Shown: positions 46,301 through 56,259 of the stretch, piece by piece
Numbering within the stretch: position 1 is the first letter of the stretch
Layout: each line of letters begins with the position of its first letter
Source: Plantago ovata
Lineage: Eukaryota > Streptophyta > Magnoliopsida > Lamiales > Plantaginaceae
Direction of reading: 5' to 3'
DNA: 64,000 nt
NCBI GenBank assembly: GCA_028274465.1
Contig: CM051458.1
Span: 84,340,085-84,404,084, forward strand
The notes under the pieces: generated by a model
What the model saw: only the letters and a program-made list of their open reading frames with translations
Databases searched by the model: none
What the model was told of the DNA's origin: nothing
Position numbers and translations under genes: made by a program

Positions 46301-46907
46301 GAGAAATCAACTGCGAAGAAAATTTGTTAAAGTTGTACATTGTGATGGTTTGGAAGTTTTAGATGTGAGGAGACCCACCGTTGAGCAGTGACGGGAGGAG
46401 CAGTGTCGACTAGACCCATGATTTGTTCTTTGTCTTTGGAATTCATCCTAAACAAGCATAAAATCATGATTTGGTAGCTTAAACTTCAATTTCACCCTGT
46501 CAAATATTTGCACTTCTATTTAATTTGTCATTTCGTATTTAACACAAACAATACAAATCGTGTTTACATTTTGAAAACGGCAAATATTACAACTACTTCT
46601 ACACTATGCACACTTTCTAAACCACCTTATTACTCCATACCTAAACCGAACTTATAACTCCGTCACCGCCAAGGATCGAACCTTGCACCTCTCCTTCATT
46701 ATCCCGACTCTTTACCTCTGCACCACCTTATCACTCCATCGTGTTTACATTATATATGAGGGTTTGTTTACATTATATATGAGGGTTTGAAAATCTTATA
46801 TTTGATGATAATTATGGCAGGATATGAAGCAAAGGGCAATGTTGGAATCAGAAGACATAAAACAGGCACTATTTAGAAATGCTGGATATGCTGGGAAGTG
46901 TCTCTAA
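43366..46907 (+). CDS. bHLH93: bHLH transcription factor, bHLH93/NFL-like
   Basis: Four exons: 43,366-44,013, 44,931-45,098, 45,519-45,692 and 46,821-46,907, all phase 0 with GT-AG borders, giving 358 aa. The N-terminal 180 residues are Asn/Thr/Ser-rich and acidic. The basic region starts at [19 protein letters not shown] (residues 186-204) with the E-box-contacting Glu193 and Arg196/197. Helix 1 ends PKISK216, and helix 2 begins with exon 2 ([18 protein letters not shown]). Exons 3-4 encode an ACT-like dimerisation domain ([33 protein letters not shown]) ending [18 protein letters not shown]. This layout and the RNAGYxGxCL tail match Arabidopsis bHLH93 and bHLH61. bHLH93 (NFL) promotes flowering in short days through gibberellin; that role here is inferred. 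Intron 3 hosts a SINE. No lesion seen. Confidence 0.94.
46559..46751 (-). mobile_element. tRNA-derived SINE, family 2, in bHLH intron 3
   Basis: The SINE is 46,571-46,739 (169 bp), antisense to the host gene. On its own strand it begins ATGGAGTGATAAGGTGGTGC, with A box TGGTGCAGAGG and B box GGTTCGATCC, then GGAGTTATAAG, and ends TTTGCCGTTTTC with almost no poly(A). A perfect 12-bp duplication CGTGTTTACATT flanks it (46,559-46,570 and 46,740-46,751). It lies about 70 bp before the exon 4 acceptor. Confidence 0.88.
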
Positions 46908-47324
46908 TAAGGCAGCAAACATGATGAATAATTAATGTCATCAATGACCGAATAGTTTCTTCAGTTTTTTTATTTATGGAGCAAAAGAAGAAACATTTGG
47001 GATAATTTGTGTATTTTTCTGAGGATGGATGAGCTTCTCTATCTACTAGAGTGTGGTAGTTAATTAGTGGATTGTATTATTTTTCTTAATCAAATTGTTT
47101 TTATTGCCAAATCCAAATTAGTGGTCTATCTCAAGTTCTCAACATATAAATAATAAATAATTGCAGCTTCCCTTTTTCCCCAAATTAATTAATGAACTCT
47201 AGCTACATATATCTTCCAAGTCTTTCCCTTGGGCCCTCGTTATATAGTTGCAATCTTGAATAGAATTCGAGACTGCAATAAAATCTGATGATTTTGTACT
47301 TGTTCTTTAAAGTATAATGTGAAC

Positions 47325-47371
<47 letters not shown>

Positions 47372-47372
47372 T
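47325..47372. repeat. (TTA)n microsatellite
   Basis: About 16 uninterrupted TTA units immediately before a family 2 SINE, downstream of the bHLH gene. It explains the poly-Asn ORF on the minus strand. Confidence 0.95.
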
Positions 47373-47378
47373 TCACTA

Positions 47379-47556
47379 GAGATTATAAGGTTTGGTGAGT
47401 AATAGGGGTGCTGGAGTAGCAAATGAAAAGTCGGGACTTGGACCCCGACGAAGTCATAAGGTGGTATGGGGGTAATTGGAGTTATAAGGTAGTTTTGGAT
47501 TAGTGTATGAGTACAAGTATGGTAGGTCAGATTTGTTATTTAAAAAATAAAAAAAC
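47379..47556 (+). mobile_element. tRNA-derived SINE, family 2, third copy
   Basis: Starts GAGATTATAAGGTTTGGTG, has GGGTGCTGGAGTAGC (A-box area) and GACTTGGACCCCGAC (B-box area), then GGAGTTATAAGGTAG, and ends in TTTA6TA7. It aligns along its length with the 33.93-kb copy. A TTATTTT on each side may be what remains of the duplication. Confidence 0.72.
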
Positions 47557-47597
47557 TGTTATTTTGTCAACTTTTTTCTCTCTTCAGCTTACATGAC

Positions 47598-47760
47598 ATT
47601 TGATTTTTTTTTTATTTTTTATTTTTGTTTCAACAACGAAATGAATTTATTAATAAATGAAAATTCAGCAATACAATACAAAGAGTATTCTAGAAATACT
47701 CTTAGAAATATAACGAGACAATACATCACTACAACGGGGCTGATTATGAACTAATCAAAA
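47598..47760 (-). mobile_element. LINE 3' tail, minus strand
   Basis: Inverted, it reads AATTTTCATTTATTAATAAAT then TTCATTTCGTTGTTG and an A-rich tail. The layout is like other LINE ends, but the coding part is missing. Confidence 0.45.
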
Positions 47761-47764
47761 TTTT

Positions 47765-49495
47765 AATCTGGCCTAATCAATAACATCAAAAAATAATTAA
47801 ATAGACCTTTAAATCTGACCTAATAAAAAACATCCAAAATAACTATTTTGATTATACATATTAGACGATAGGACAATTAAAATAGAATCCCGACCATGAA
47901 CACTTAATGTCTTAATTAAGTGATTGTTCTGTACGTTGTTGAGAGGGTGCTTGAGGTTAAGGTGGATTGATATATAAATGAGGTTGCGATGTGAGTGCAC
48001 TGCAATTTTGTTTGACATTTATATGTTTGTGATTTGTTTTTGTGTGTCTAAGTGTCTTAATTAAGCAATACTCATCCATGAAAGGCCTGGGAATAGTTAA
48101 TAAAGACGAGCTTATTATAGACATTGGTCCAAAGTTGTCCACATGAACCAATGCATGTACACAAGTTCATCATGCAAGTGGTGTTAAATTTTGTCAGCAG
48201 TTCACCGAATAGAATGAATCCAAACATATATAAATGTCGAAACACAAGATAGCGTGAAAACATGGAAATAAAGCAGCAATAATGATTTTGTCTTCACTCT
48301 TCAAACTGATTTCGATGGTAGAGTATAACTTATCAGAACGTCGACATTAATTAATTAAATTCTATTGCGGGGTATTTCAAGCTTCATATATATGCTTTGA
48401 AACCAGCTCAACCATTGCTTACCTTATCGATTCCATCACCAGAGAAACTGATTAACATTGCGGCGATTTTTGTTTAGCTTATCTTATGTATTGTGGTTGC
48501 TGTTTTGATATGATCATTTATTTTGAGAATACACGAATTCTAGCTAGCTGACTTAAAAGACGGATAAGAAACATATATGGGATCAGCTGTTCCTTCCCAT
48601 GAATTCATGAAACAGCACTAATGACTTAAAACCGCAAGCAAGACTGGTCTAATAATTTACAGTTTGGATAACATTAAGTATTTATCTGTGGTTCAAAATA
48701 CACTAAATTCAAAATTTTAGCCATGCCGGCCTTAGACGGTGTTTTCCATATACTAGAGATTACAGTACTAGCGAACATCTTGTTGCACTTTTATAATGTT
48801 GGAGTTTACTTAAGTTGGGCAAAAGACTCAAATCTACGGGATACATTAAAAGAGGAGTCCTTTAATTACTTGGTATTTGCCACAACACCGATCCGCAACT
48901 TAACTCTCCTCCCAATAAACAAACAAAATATAATTGCACCCTACGGACCCTTGGCATGAGCAGCTGAGTTTAGATACTTGGAACTGCTGCTTGGGCGCCG
49001 GATCCATTTTCCTGCATATACGCATCATTTATAGCGTAATTGGAGTCCGTCCCTACCATACTATCAAAACATTCATGTAGGGCTACTGTGAGTGAGACCA
49101 TGTTAATTTAATGTCAAGGTAATTCAGCTGAAATGTTATGTCTCTGTCCATAATATAACTGCAAGTAAAATTCGATTCCTTATCCAGAGACCTGACGTAG
49201 TAAGCCTGTCTTGGAGAACGGCGTGGCCCGTGTAGGAGTTTGCCACTCTTACTACTCTCTCTTAGCACCAATGATAGCTATTTGCATTTGTTCTCTTTTC
49301 CTCCTTTTAGTTTTGAGTTCCTTGACTAGTTGACTTTTTAATTCCTCCATCCTTTTCTACTTTAGCAAAATGTAGACAGAATCAGCATTAGTTGTTTGTA
49401 AACAAGTTCATCCCAACTCACTCAAACTCTACAATACATGGCGTTTTATCCACGTACACCAGCAAAGAAACACTAAACTGCTCTACGTGACAATC
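47765..49495. other. Intergenic region between the bHLH and ARL2-like genes
   Basis: About 1.7 kb with no supported gene or repeat terminus. The two genes converge, so their 3' untranslated regions and poly(A) signals must lie here, but I cannot place them. Confidence 0.4.
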
Positions 49496-49502
49496 AATTG
49501 AG

Positions 49503-52382
49503 TTAATCAAGCATGTAAATTCTGGAGGCAATATCTTGAACCAACCAATCAAACCCTTCAAGTAGCCCTTCTCCAGTATATGCACTACATCCCACAATTC
49601 TCCAATGTCGGCTCTTATCCATTGCTTCCAAGTTGAGCACCTGTATATCACCAAAAGACTCCGGTGACTTAGATATGGAAATGAAAACATTGTGATTATT
49701 GACATACACTGTAATAGTAAAATAGGACGAATAAAAGAAATTGAAAAGTAATAAGCAATTGGAGTATTTGAAAGTGGTGTATGCTTCCATATATACAAGA
49801 AGATCCAATAGTTGATTAATAGTTGAGGAGTTCAATTTTAGCCATCCCAAAAGTTTGAACTGATGGAGAGATGTTGAATCTATTCGTTTATATTAAATCT
49901 CTAACATTGTGAACCTTATTCTGATTATGATTCTTTAGGTACAACTGAACTATGAACATGAAATATTTCTATTTACTCTTCTTCAACGTCCAAATGTCAA
50001 TTCCAAAGCATGCATCACAAGCAACAGAGTGGTGTGTGACAAGTTGCACGTATAACAAAGACAGTTTATTAAATCATGAAATAAATACCAGGGAACTGAG
50101 CTTTATGCGAGTTGCCATCCTCCCCGTTGGGTGTTTGAAGTTGTAGCTTGTAGAGCTTATGGCTTGTTTGGCCAAGTTAGTTTGTAGAGCTTTTGGCTTG
50201 TTTGGCCTTGTTAGTTTCGTTGTTGGTGTTTCCTTCTTTGTGATTGACCCGGGACCCTTAGGAGAAAATCACCTTCTATTTTCGAGTTAAGTCCCCTGGA
50301 CTTGCATTGGAAGGTATGCACACTCCTTTGGACCTTGATTAAGAGTTGGTGGTACAACTTGTAAACTCCCCGGATCTCGGCATCTTGCTAGGAAGATGAC
50401 ATACTAGACGAGGGGAGGGTCAAGGTTTTGTTTCGGACATAACGAAGTTTGGAACTCTTTTTTTCGGTTGTTTCTAGTGGTGTGCATTCCTTATGCACCC
50501 ATTTTGTACTTGTAATCTTTGGTTTATCAATAAAAGTTTAGCAGTTTCAAAAAAAAAAAAATAACAGGGAACTCAACTAGGGGACGCCAGTGCCACGGCA
50601 TATCTTAATAGCAAAGTACGGAAAGAAGTTCAGTGAAAGGTTAAGAATCTGATACTACTTCAATCCTGATAAACTGAACTATAACTAGTTACACTGTTCT
50701 GTTTCTACCATGCTCTCTTTCATAAATACATTATCATTTTTCATATTGCACTGGAATGAGGGATGAATTTAGCAAAAAAAGTATTTTAGGAATCTGTTAT
50801 TCAAGTATAATAGGCCCCGCCTCAATCAGCTTCACGTTATTGTGTATATATATCACTGGGAGGCGTTCCAGTGAAATCAATCGACCGTTCACTATTTTAC
50901 AGACTCAAATGTGCAAATGCAAAATTAGAAAATTTAAAAGATAATGAAGCTAAATGATAGTATGACACATAGCCAAAACCTCACCTTAGCCATCTCATCA
51001 GGCAAAAGTGATCCTTGTATATCTTGTTTGTTAGCAAAAATTAACAAAGATGGTCCTGAAAGCCTCTGCAGAATAATTAAACCATATGTTAAGACAACAA
51101 ACATGAAATAGTTGCTAGTATATTTTTGATATGGGGATAAAGGTATCAAGGTCTTTCGACGGATAAAACGTTCGACCCTGTATCCTACCACCTCGTATAT
51201 CGAACCAGCCTTCGCCCATAGAACCAAGGTCCACCATAGGAGATAAGAAGGCAAGTATTAAGGGAAGACAGTCCTATCCTTCGGACTATTATGGACCCCC
51301 GAACCGACTGGAGGGCAACCTAGTATTCGTCAAGAGCCATGGTCCGGTCTTAAGGGAACATCCGTCATAGGGGACCCACGAAACGTATCCTCTATATATA
51401 TATGCTCATTAATTATGCTTCACACGTTACATACACATTTAATACTGTTTCTTTCTCTCCCAATACATTGAGTTGCTAGACGACCTAACTCCGGTAGGTC
51501 GTTCTACAATCCCCTCCCCTCTAGCTCCCCTTCACCGCAGGTGCTTAGGTTCCCCCAAGTTCTATCAATACTCCTCCCACAAGCTCTCATGGATTGAGAG
51601 ATGATGACGTAGATCGTTAGACCGTATTTATCCTCATCAGTTTTCCTTCATTCTCATGAATAAAATACAAAATACTACTCCGGCTATTTACTATATGATA
51701 AAGTAGTACAAAGAAGCCATATTTTTTTTTTTAATAATTGAACCATTACAATTTCACAAGCATTACAAAGCTAGGAATAAACTATAAATAATCCCGCACT
51801 TGGCGAGAATTGAACCTATGACCTCTAGTGTCATGACACCTCAGTCTAACCAATTGAGCTAAACCTCATTGGTTAGCGAACCTCTTCTTTGAGCAAATTC
51901 TCCAACTCATATCTGCAATCGTCAAGGCGTCTAAGATCGGAACTATCAACTACCCAAACCAAGCCATCAGTTTGTTCAAAATAGTTCCTCCAATAGGACC
52001 TTATTGTCCTTTGTCCTCCAACATCCCATATATTCAAATTATACCTACCATTAACATCCATACATTTTCTTCTCATGAATAGTGAGCGGAAAGAAATGAT
52101 TAAAAGGGGATAGGCTTGCTTACGGACTTTTGGTAAGATATGGTTTTAATGTTAAAACCAAGTGTGGGGCTAATTATGCTTGTATCTTCACCCTTGATCT
52201 TCATCACTATCGTTGTTTTCCCAGAATTGTCCAGACCTATTTAGCACATGAACAAAGACAAATATGTCATTATTACTTGAGATTATTTAGAGTATAGAAA
52301 AGTTAAGAGAAGGGGCTTACACCATTAGAATACGCATTTCCTTCTCCTTGCGCTTGATTTTCCGGATGATGAGAAGACCCAT
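49503..52382 (-). CDS. ARL2: ARL2/TITAN5-like small GTPase, possible frame break at exon 1/2
   Basis: Five exons on the minus strand: 52,382-52,321, 52,236-52,128, 52,044-51,882, 51,065-50,985 and 49,640-49,503. Motifs in order: [15 protein letters not shown] start; [11 protein letters not shown]-loop; [10 protein letters not shown] (switch I); [15 protein letters not shown] (switch II); ANKQDIQG (G4); [13 protein letters not shown] (G5); end [10 protein letters not shown]. This is the ARF-like GTPase ARL2, TITAN5 in Arabidopsis, needed for tubulin-cofactor function and embryo/endosperm mitosis. Length would be about 184 aa, as usual. Two oddities: one residue is missing after MGLL, and the only AG before exon 2 joins exon 1 (ending GT) out of frame. 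Frame would need exon 2 to start at 52,238. Exon 2 uses a GTCCGT donor. All other joins keep frame. Confidence 0.88.
50085..50575 (+). mobile_element. LINE 3' end in ARL2-like intron 4, with target duplication
   Basis: The element is 50,100-50,560, antisense to the host gene. It ends TTATGCACCCATTTTG, CAATAAAAGTTTAGCAGTTTC and A12. The flanks ATACCAGGGAACTGA (50,085-50,099) and ATAACAGGGAACTCA (50,561-50,575) match at 13 of 15. The rest is T/G-rich non-coding DNA, so it is a 5'-truncated LINE copy or a LINE-mobilised non-coding element. Confidence 0.75.
51122..51644 (+). mobile_element. Probable solo LTR in ARL2-like intron 3
   Basis: Starts TGATATGGGGATAAAGG at 51,127 and ends CTCATCA at 51,639 (513 bp), with ATTTT and GTTTT flanks as a 4/5 duplication. 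Inside, a TATA-like CTATATATATATGC at about 51,391 is followed by TTTCTTTCTCTCCCAATAC and GAGTTGCTAGACGACC, which is typical U3/R layout. Orientation is antisense to the host gene. No internal retroelement domain is nearby. The family (gypsy or copia) is undecided. Confidence 0.55.
51721..51872 (-). mobile_element. tRNA-derived SINE, family 1, next to the ARL2 exon 3 donor
   Basis: On the minus strand it begins near AATGAGGTTTAGCTCAATTG (A box), continues GGTGTCATGACACTAGAGG, B box GGTTCAATTC, GCGGGATTATTTATAG, and ends AATTATTA11. Same orientation as the host gene. It starts about 10-15 bases inside the intron whose donor is at 51,881. A matching but truncated copy lies at 26.1 kb. No clear target duplication. 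Confidence 0.85.
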
Positions 52383-52384
52383 TT

Positions 52385-53490
52385 CGAGTCAGCAGCAAAT
52401 GGGCAAGGGATTCTTTCCCGTTAGCTGCTCAATTTCAAGAACCGAGGTGACCTAAGAGTGGTGACCTCAATTCACACCCATTTTCCATTTCAAGTACTCT
52501 AGAATACGCCGTATCCAATTTAGGTATTTCATAGTAGTTAGGTGCAATTTGGGTACTCTACCGCAACAACTACCCAATTATGGTATTTTTCTAATTTAAC
52601 GGAAAAAACAAAAAAGAACAATACAAGCGTGGTAACCACACCAGACAAACCAAAAATGACGAACAAATATGAATCGAAAATTGAAAAAAGAATAGGAAAA
52701 ATGGGCGCGTGCTATATACACTTTTGTACTTTGTGGAGTACTCGTTTCGGTACCTACCATTACACTATCTTAGCTCGACTCATCCGTTTTCATTCAAAAT
52801 AGAAGTAAATGCATCCAATTGTTAGGAAGACTTTGGATTGGAGTGAAAAAGGCCCCAAACTTCGAGAGTTGACGCCTATAGAGTATAAAGAGGTTTTTAT
52901 CTCCGTCGATGATTTGACGGAATGGCTGCTGCGGAATCTCTCGGATCTGAGACAATAATGGATTGATCCTTCTAACTATTGATCTTTGGAAAAACTGCAT
53001 TGCCTTCAGAACGGCTCTAGATATATCCATAGTGGAGCCCGACCCATTGACTACCCGAATAACTGTTTAGCTAATGATGGATTCCGTGCTCTAAAACGTG
53101 ATTTTATGCCTGTATAACACGTGCTCATTTTATCAATTGTCTAGCGATTTTCGTCCTGTGTCATGTAAGTGATTGTCACTCAGTTGTATTATACTATTGT
53201 TCATTTTTTCCGATTAAATAAAAAATACAAAATTTATTTAGTTATGTTGCAACTGAATTGAAGTTGAACTCTAGAGTACCTGACATGGACGGGTTTACCC
53301 GGATTTATTACCACTTGCTGGGCAAAACTACTTCTTTGGTGACTGACTGGTCATTGGTGAATTGGTCATTTCAGAGAATATCTGGAAGAGTGAAAATTGA
53401 AAACCAAATTCCCCAATCACAATCGAGCTCCCCCTTCACTGAAACAACTTCAATGGCCCTCGCCTAACTATCACCGTATCTATCGCCGGA
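52385..53490. promoter_or_regulatory. Shared upstream region of the divergent ARL2-like and APH1 genes
   Basis: About 1.1 kb lies between the two start codons, so both promoters must be here. I could not place TATA boxes with confidence. An ORF on the minus strand at 52,794-53,030 has no recognisable family and is treated as chance. Confidence 0.45.
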
Positions 53491-53491
53491 G

Positions 53492-56109
53492 ATGACACTC
53501 GCGGCGGGTATTGGCTATGCTCTGGTAGCCCTTGGCCCGTCTCTCGCACTATTCGCCGCCGTTATTTCTCCAAAACCCTTCCTCATCCTGACCCTTCTCT
53601 GCAGGTACCTTTTTTCAGCGTTAATATCCTGAATTTGCCATTATATTACCTTTAATCGTAGTTTTGTGCTGTTAATTGAGTACCATTTGTTGTATTGCCT
53701 GTTTTTATTGATTACAGTACGTTACTATGGCTAATGAGCCTCATTGCTCTATCGGCAATCTGGAGACCGTTTCTACCTTTGAAAACGCCGTCGTTTTGGC
53801 CTTATGCTCTTCTGATCATCACTTCCGTTGCCTTTCAAGAAGCTCTTCGCCTTGTTCTATGGAGACTGTACAAGTAAGCTTGTGTGTTTAGCACTTTAGC
53901 TGCGTATAGATAGAATCGTAAGTCCTTTCGCGTTTTCTTATAGAAGTGCAAATTGTTTCTTATAGTCCGGGGTAGTGGAAAGGATCAGAAGGTTGCTCAA
54001 TAGGCTGATTTTCACATACATTCATGATATAAGTGTTGATTGCTAAGACATAGAGTATGTTTGATGTAGTTTAGGCCTTATACCTTTATGGGAATAAGTT
54101 TTAAAATAGTTTTTCACTGGCTGTTGTAGTCTTGCAGACACTATCTTGGTGCTGGAAGTAGATTGTCTAGTTGTGTAGGAAGGAGAAACCATAATGTGAT
54201 ATGCCTCACAAAGTTATGAAAGGATGTATTTGCTTTATATATATACTTCACTTCGTTGTGTTGTGATGCTGCTTCTCTCCCATCATAGTGATTTCTTTGT
54301 ATAATACAGTGATTACAGAAATAAGCTAAATAATAGAACCTTTGCACGGTTATATTAATTGAGTTTTATGCATGCTTGAGTTAGAAGTTGTTTTCCACAC
54401 CTGGTGCATGATTTTATCATCTATTTTCTGTTGGTGCTGTAACTTATCGAAATACTAAAACCCTCTCATTCTAACTTGGATTTTTGTTTTCCTTATGATC
54501 ATTTTGGATCTTTATTAGGAAAATGGAAGAATTACTTGATACTTTTGCAGATAGAGTCTCCAAGCCTCGCCTCTTTGTTACAGATAAAATGCAAATTGCT
54601 TTGGGTGAGTTTGGCTGGTATTTATTTGTTGTATTAGTGTTTATTGACTGGATTTTTTTATTTTTTTTTGCATTGAACTTTTAATGCTGTTATCTTATTA
54701 AGGAGAGTTCTATTTATATTACAATATCCTGAATATTACCCTTCAAAGAGGTATCTATGTATTTGCTCTTCTTGTTTCCAAACTAAGCTTCCTGCAATTT
54801 CAACCTAGTGGCATTCTTATCATATGATGTGGATTCTATGGTATACCGGTCCTATTTCTTTCTACGAAGTATTTGCAAAACATTGTAAACATCACTTTCT
54901 TCTATTGGTATGCGATATGGCTGAATCACTTTTTATTTTAACAGTCATTTTTGTCACCCTTAGTCCTTACTGTCCAATCAAGTCTCGTAGATTTGATTCT
55001 CAGTTTGGTGCTTCCCTGACTTTGCCCCCGGGGGAGCACCCAATTGAATTAGAGCCTGAGATTTGGTTGTCTTTCTCACCCTGCCAACAGGTTATAATCC
55101 TTTGGCAGCATTATGTGGGTTGGGGTGTGCGTTTAAAAAAAACGTAGTGACTGGGTTCAGTATTATCTGTTAGACTATTACTAGTACTACATTTTATCCA
55201 ATCAAAAGTTCTACATGATGTAAGAATCTTTTGTCTAGACTATAGATCACATGATATTCTTGTCTTCACACCTGGATGTGCACGATTCCAGATTCCAGTT
55301 AACAATAGCTGGTTATAGTTTATTGTAATGTGTTATCATAACTTCTGTCGCTACATTCATAAGCTTTCTTACTGGATGTCAATGTGATTTTATTTTGGTG
55401 CAGCTGGTGGAATGGGTCATGGTGTGGCGCATGCAGTCTTCTTCTGTGTTAGCCTCTTGACTCCTGCATTTGGGCCTGCAACATATTATGTAGAAAAATG
55501 TCCACGGATGCCTTTCTTTCTTGTGTCTTGTAAGTGGATTTTTGCTTTCAAGTTTAAAGTCAAGTGATATAAATAAGTACGTGTAGGACACTAGAACGTC
55601 TAATTGAATACATGGAGCGGCATGTTCTTTCCTGTTTGGTGATGGATCTTTAATTAGCAACTCTTGTTATTTTGGAGGACGTATTCAGTCAAATTATAGC
55701 ATTATATAACCTACTTGGATTTTGGGCTGATAGGATCCTATGTCTATGCAGCAATCATAGCTCTTGCATTTGTCACAATCCACACGTTCTCAATGGTTAT
55801 TGCATTTAACGGATATTCTGAAGCAAACAAATTGGACCAGTATCTTGTTCCTGGCGTGCATATTGCTGCTGGAATGCTTGTGAGTATATATTTTTGGTGC
55901 CTTGCATAATTTTATCAATTTTATATCATGAGCAAATTTGATTATTGATTGAAACCTTTTCTCCTCAGACATTAACAAATCTTGTATCTGGTGGCTGCAT
56001 CATTGGCTTACCGCTGCTGCATGTGTTGGCACTCCTAACTTTGGCACATTGCGGAAAGGTGGTCTGGAAGAAACTCACAGAGAGCACAAGGACTCGCGGA
56101 AACTACTGA
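53492..56109 (+). CDS. APH1: Gamma-secretase subunit APH-1
   Basis: Six exons: 53,492-53,604, 53,718-53,873, 54,519-54,604, 55,404-55,529, 55,752-55,879 and 55,969-56,109, giving 249 aa; all joins keep frame. It starts [20 protein letters not shown]. Seven hydrophobic segments are expected and visible (for example [69 protein letters not shown]). Family hallmarks: GxxxGxxxA at residues 121-129 (GMGHGVAHA), and His171 and His197, the same numbers as the two conserved, activity-linked histidines of human APH-1. Exon 5 must use the CTATGCAG acceptor at 55,751; the earlier AG gives a stop. APH-1 is a polytopic scaffold of the gamma-secretase complex with presenilin, nicastrin and PEN-2 in endomembranes. 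No damage seen. Confidence 0.95.
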
Positions 56110-56252
56110 CCGGTCTTAGAATGTAAAATCTTTTGGGATTCCAAATCTTTTTGGCCATTTAATACTCCTCTGAGGAAACTACTGACCGATCTTAGAATGT
56201 AAAATCTTTTGGGATCCCAAATCTTTTTGGCCATTTAATAGTCCTCTGAAAA
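56097..56252 (+). repeat. 76-bp tandem duplication at the end of APH1
   Basis: The last codons and stop of APH1 (GGAAACTACTGACCGGTCTT) with the following 3' untranslated sequence are repeated once with a 76-bp period (56,101 against 56,177). The copies differ at a few bases (CCGGTC/CCGATC, GATTCC/GATCCC, ATACTCC/ATAGTCC). The second copy lies after the stop, so the protein is unchanged. Confidence 0.9.
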
Positions 56253-56259
56253 GGCCTGG

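Noticed and set aside
52794..53030. 78-aa minus-strand ORF between the ARL2-like gene and APH1
   Set aside because: No domain, no splice context, and it lies in the expected promoter interval.
54955..55140. Possible SINE in APH1 intron 3 (GATTTGATTCTC, A-rich end)
   Set aside because: Only a weak B-box-like string and a short A run; no A box, duplication or second copy.
55715..55751. Longer exon 5 of APH1 (adding GSYVYA)
   Set aside because: Joining from the AG at 55,733 makes a stop at the junction, and plant APH-1 proteins lack the extra residues. The acceptor at 55,751 gives the conserved frame and puts histidines at 171 and 197.
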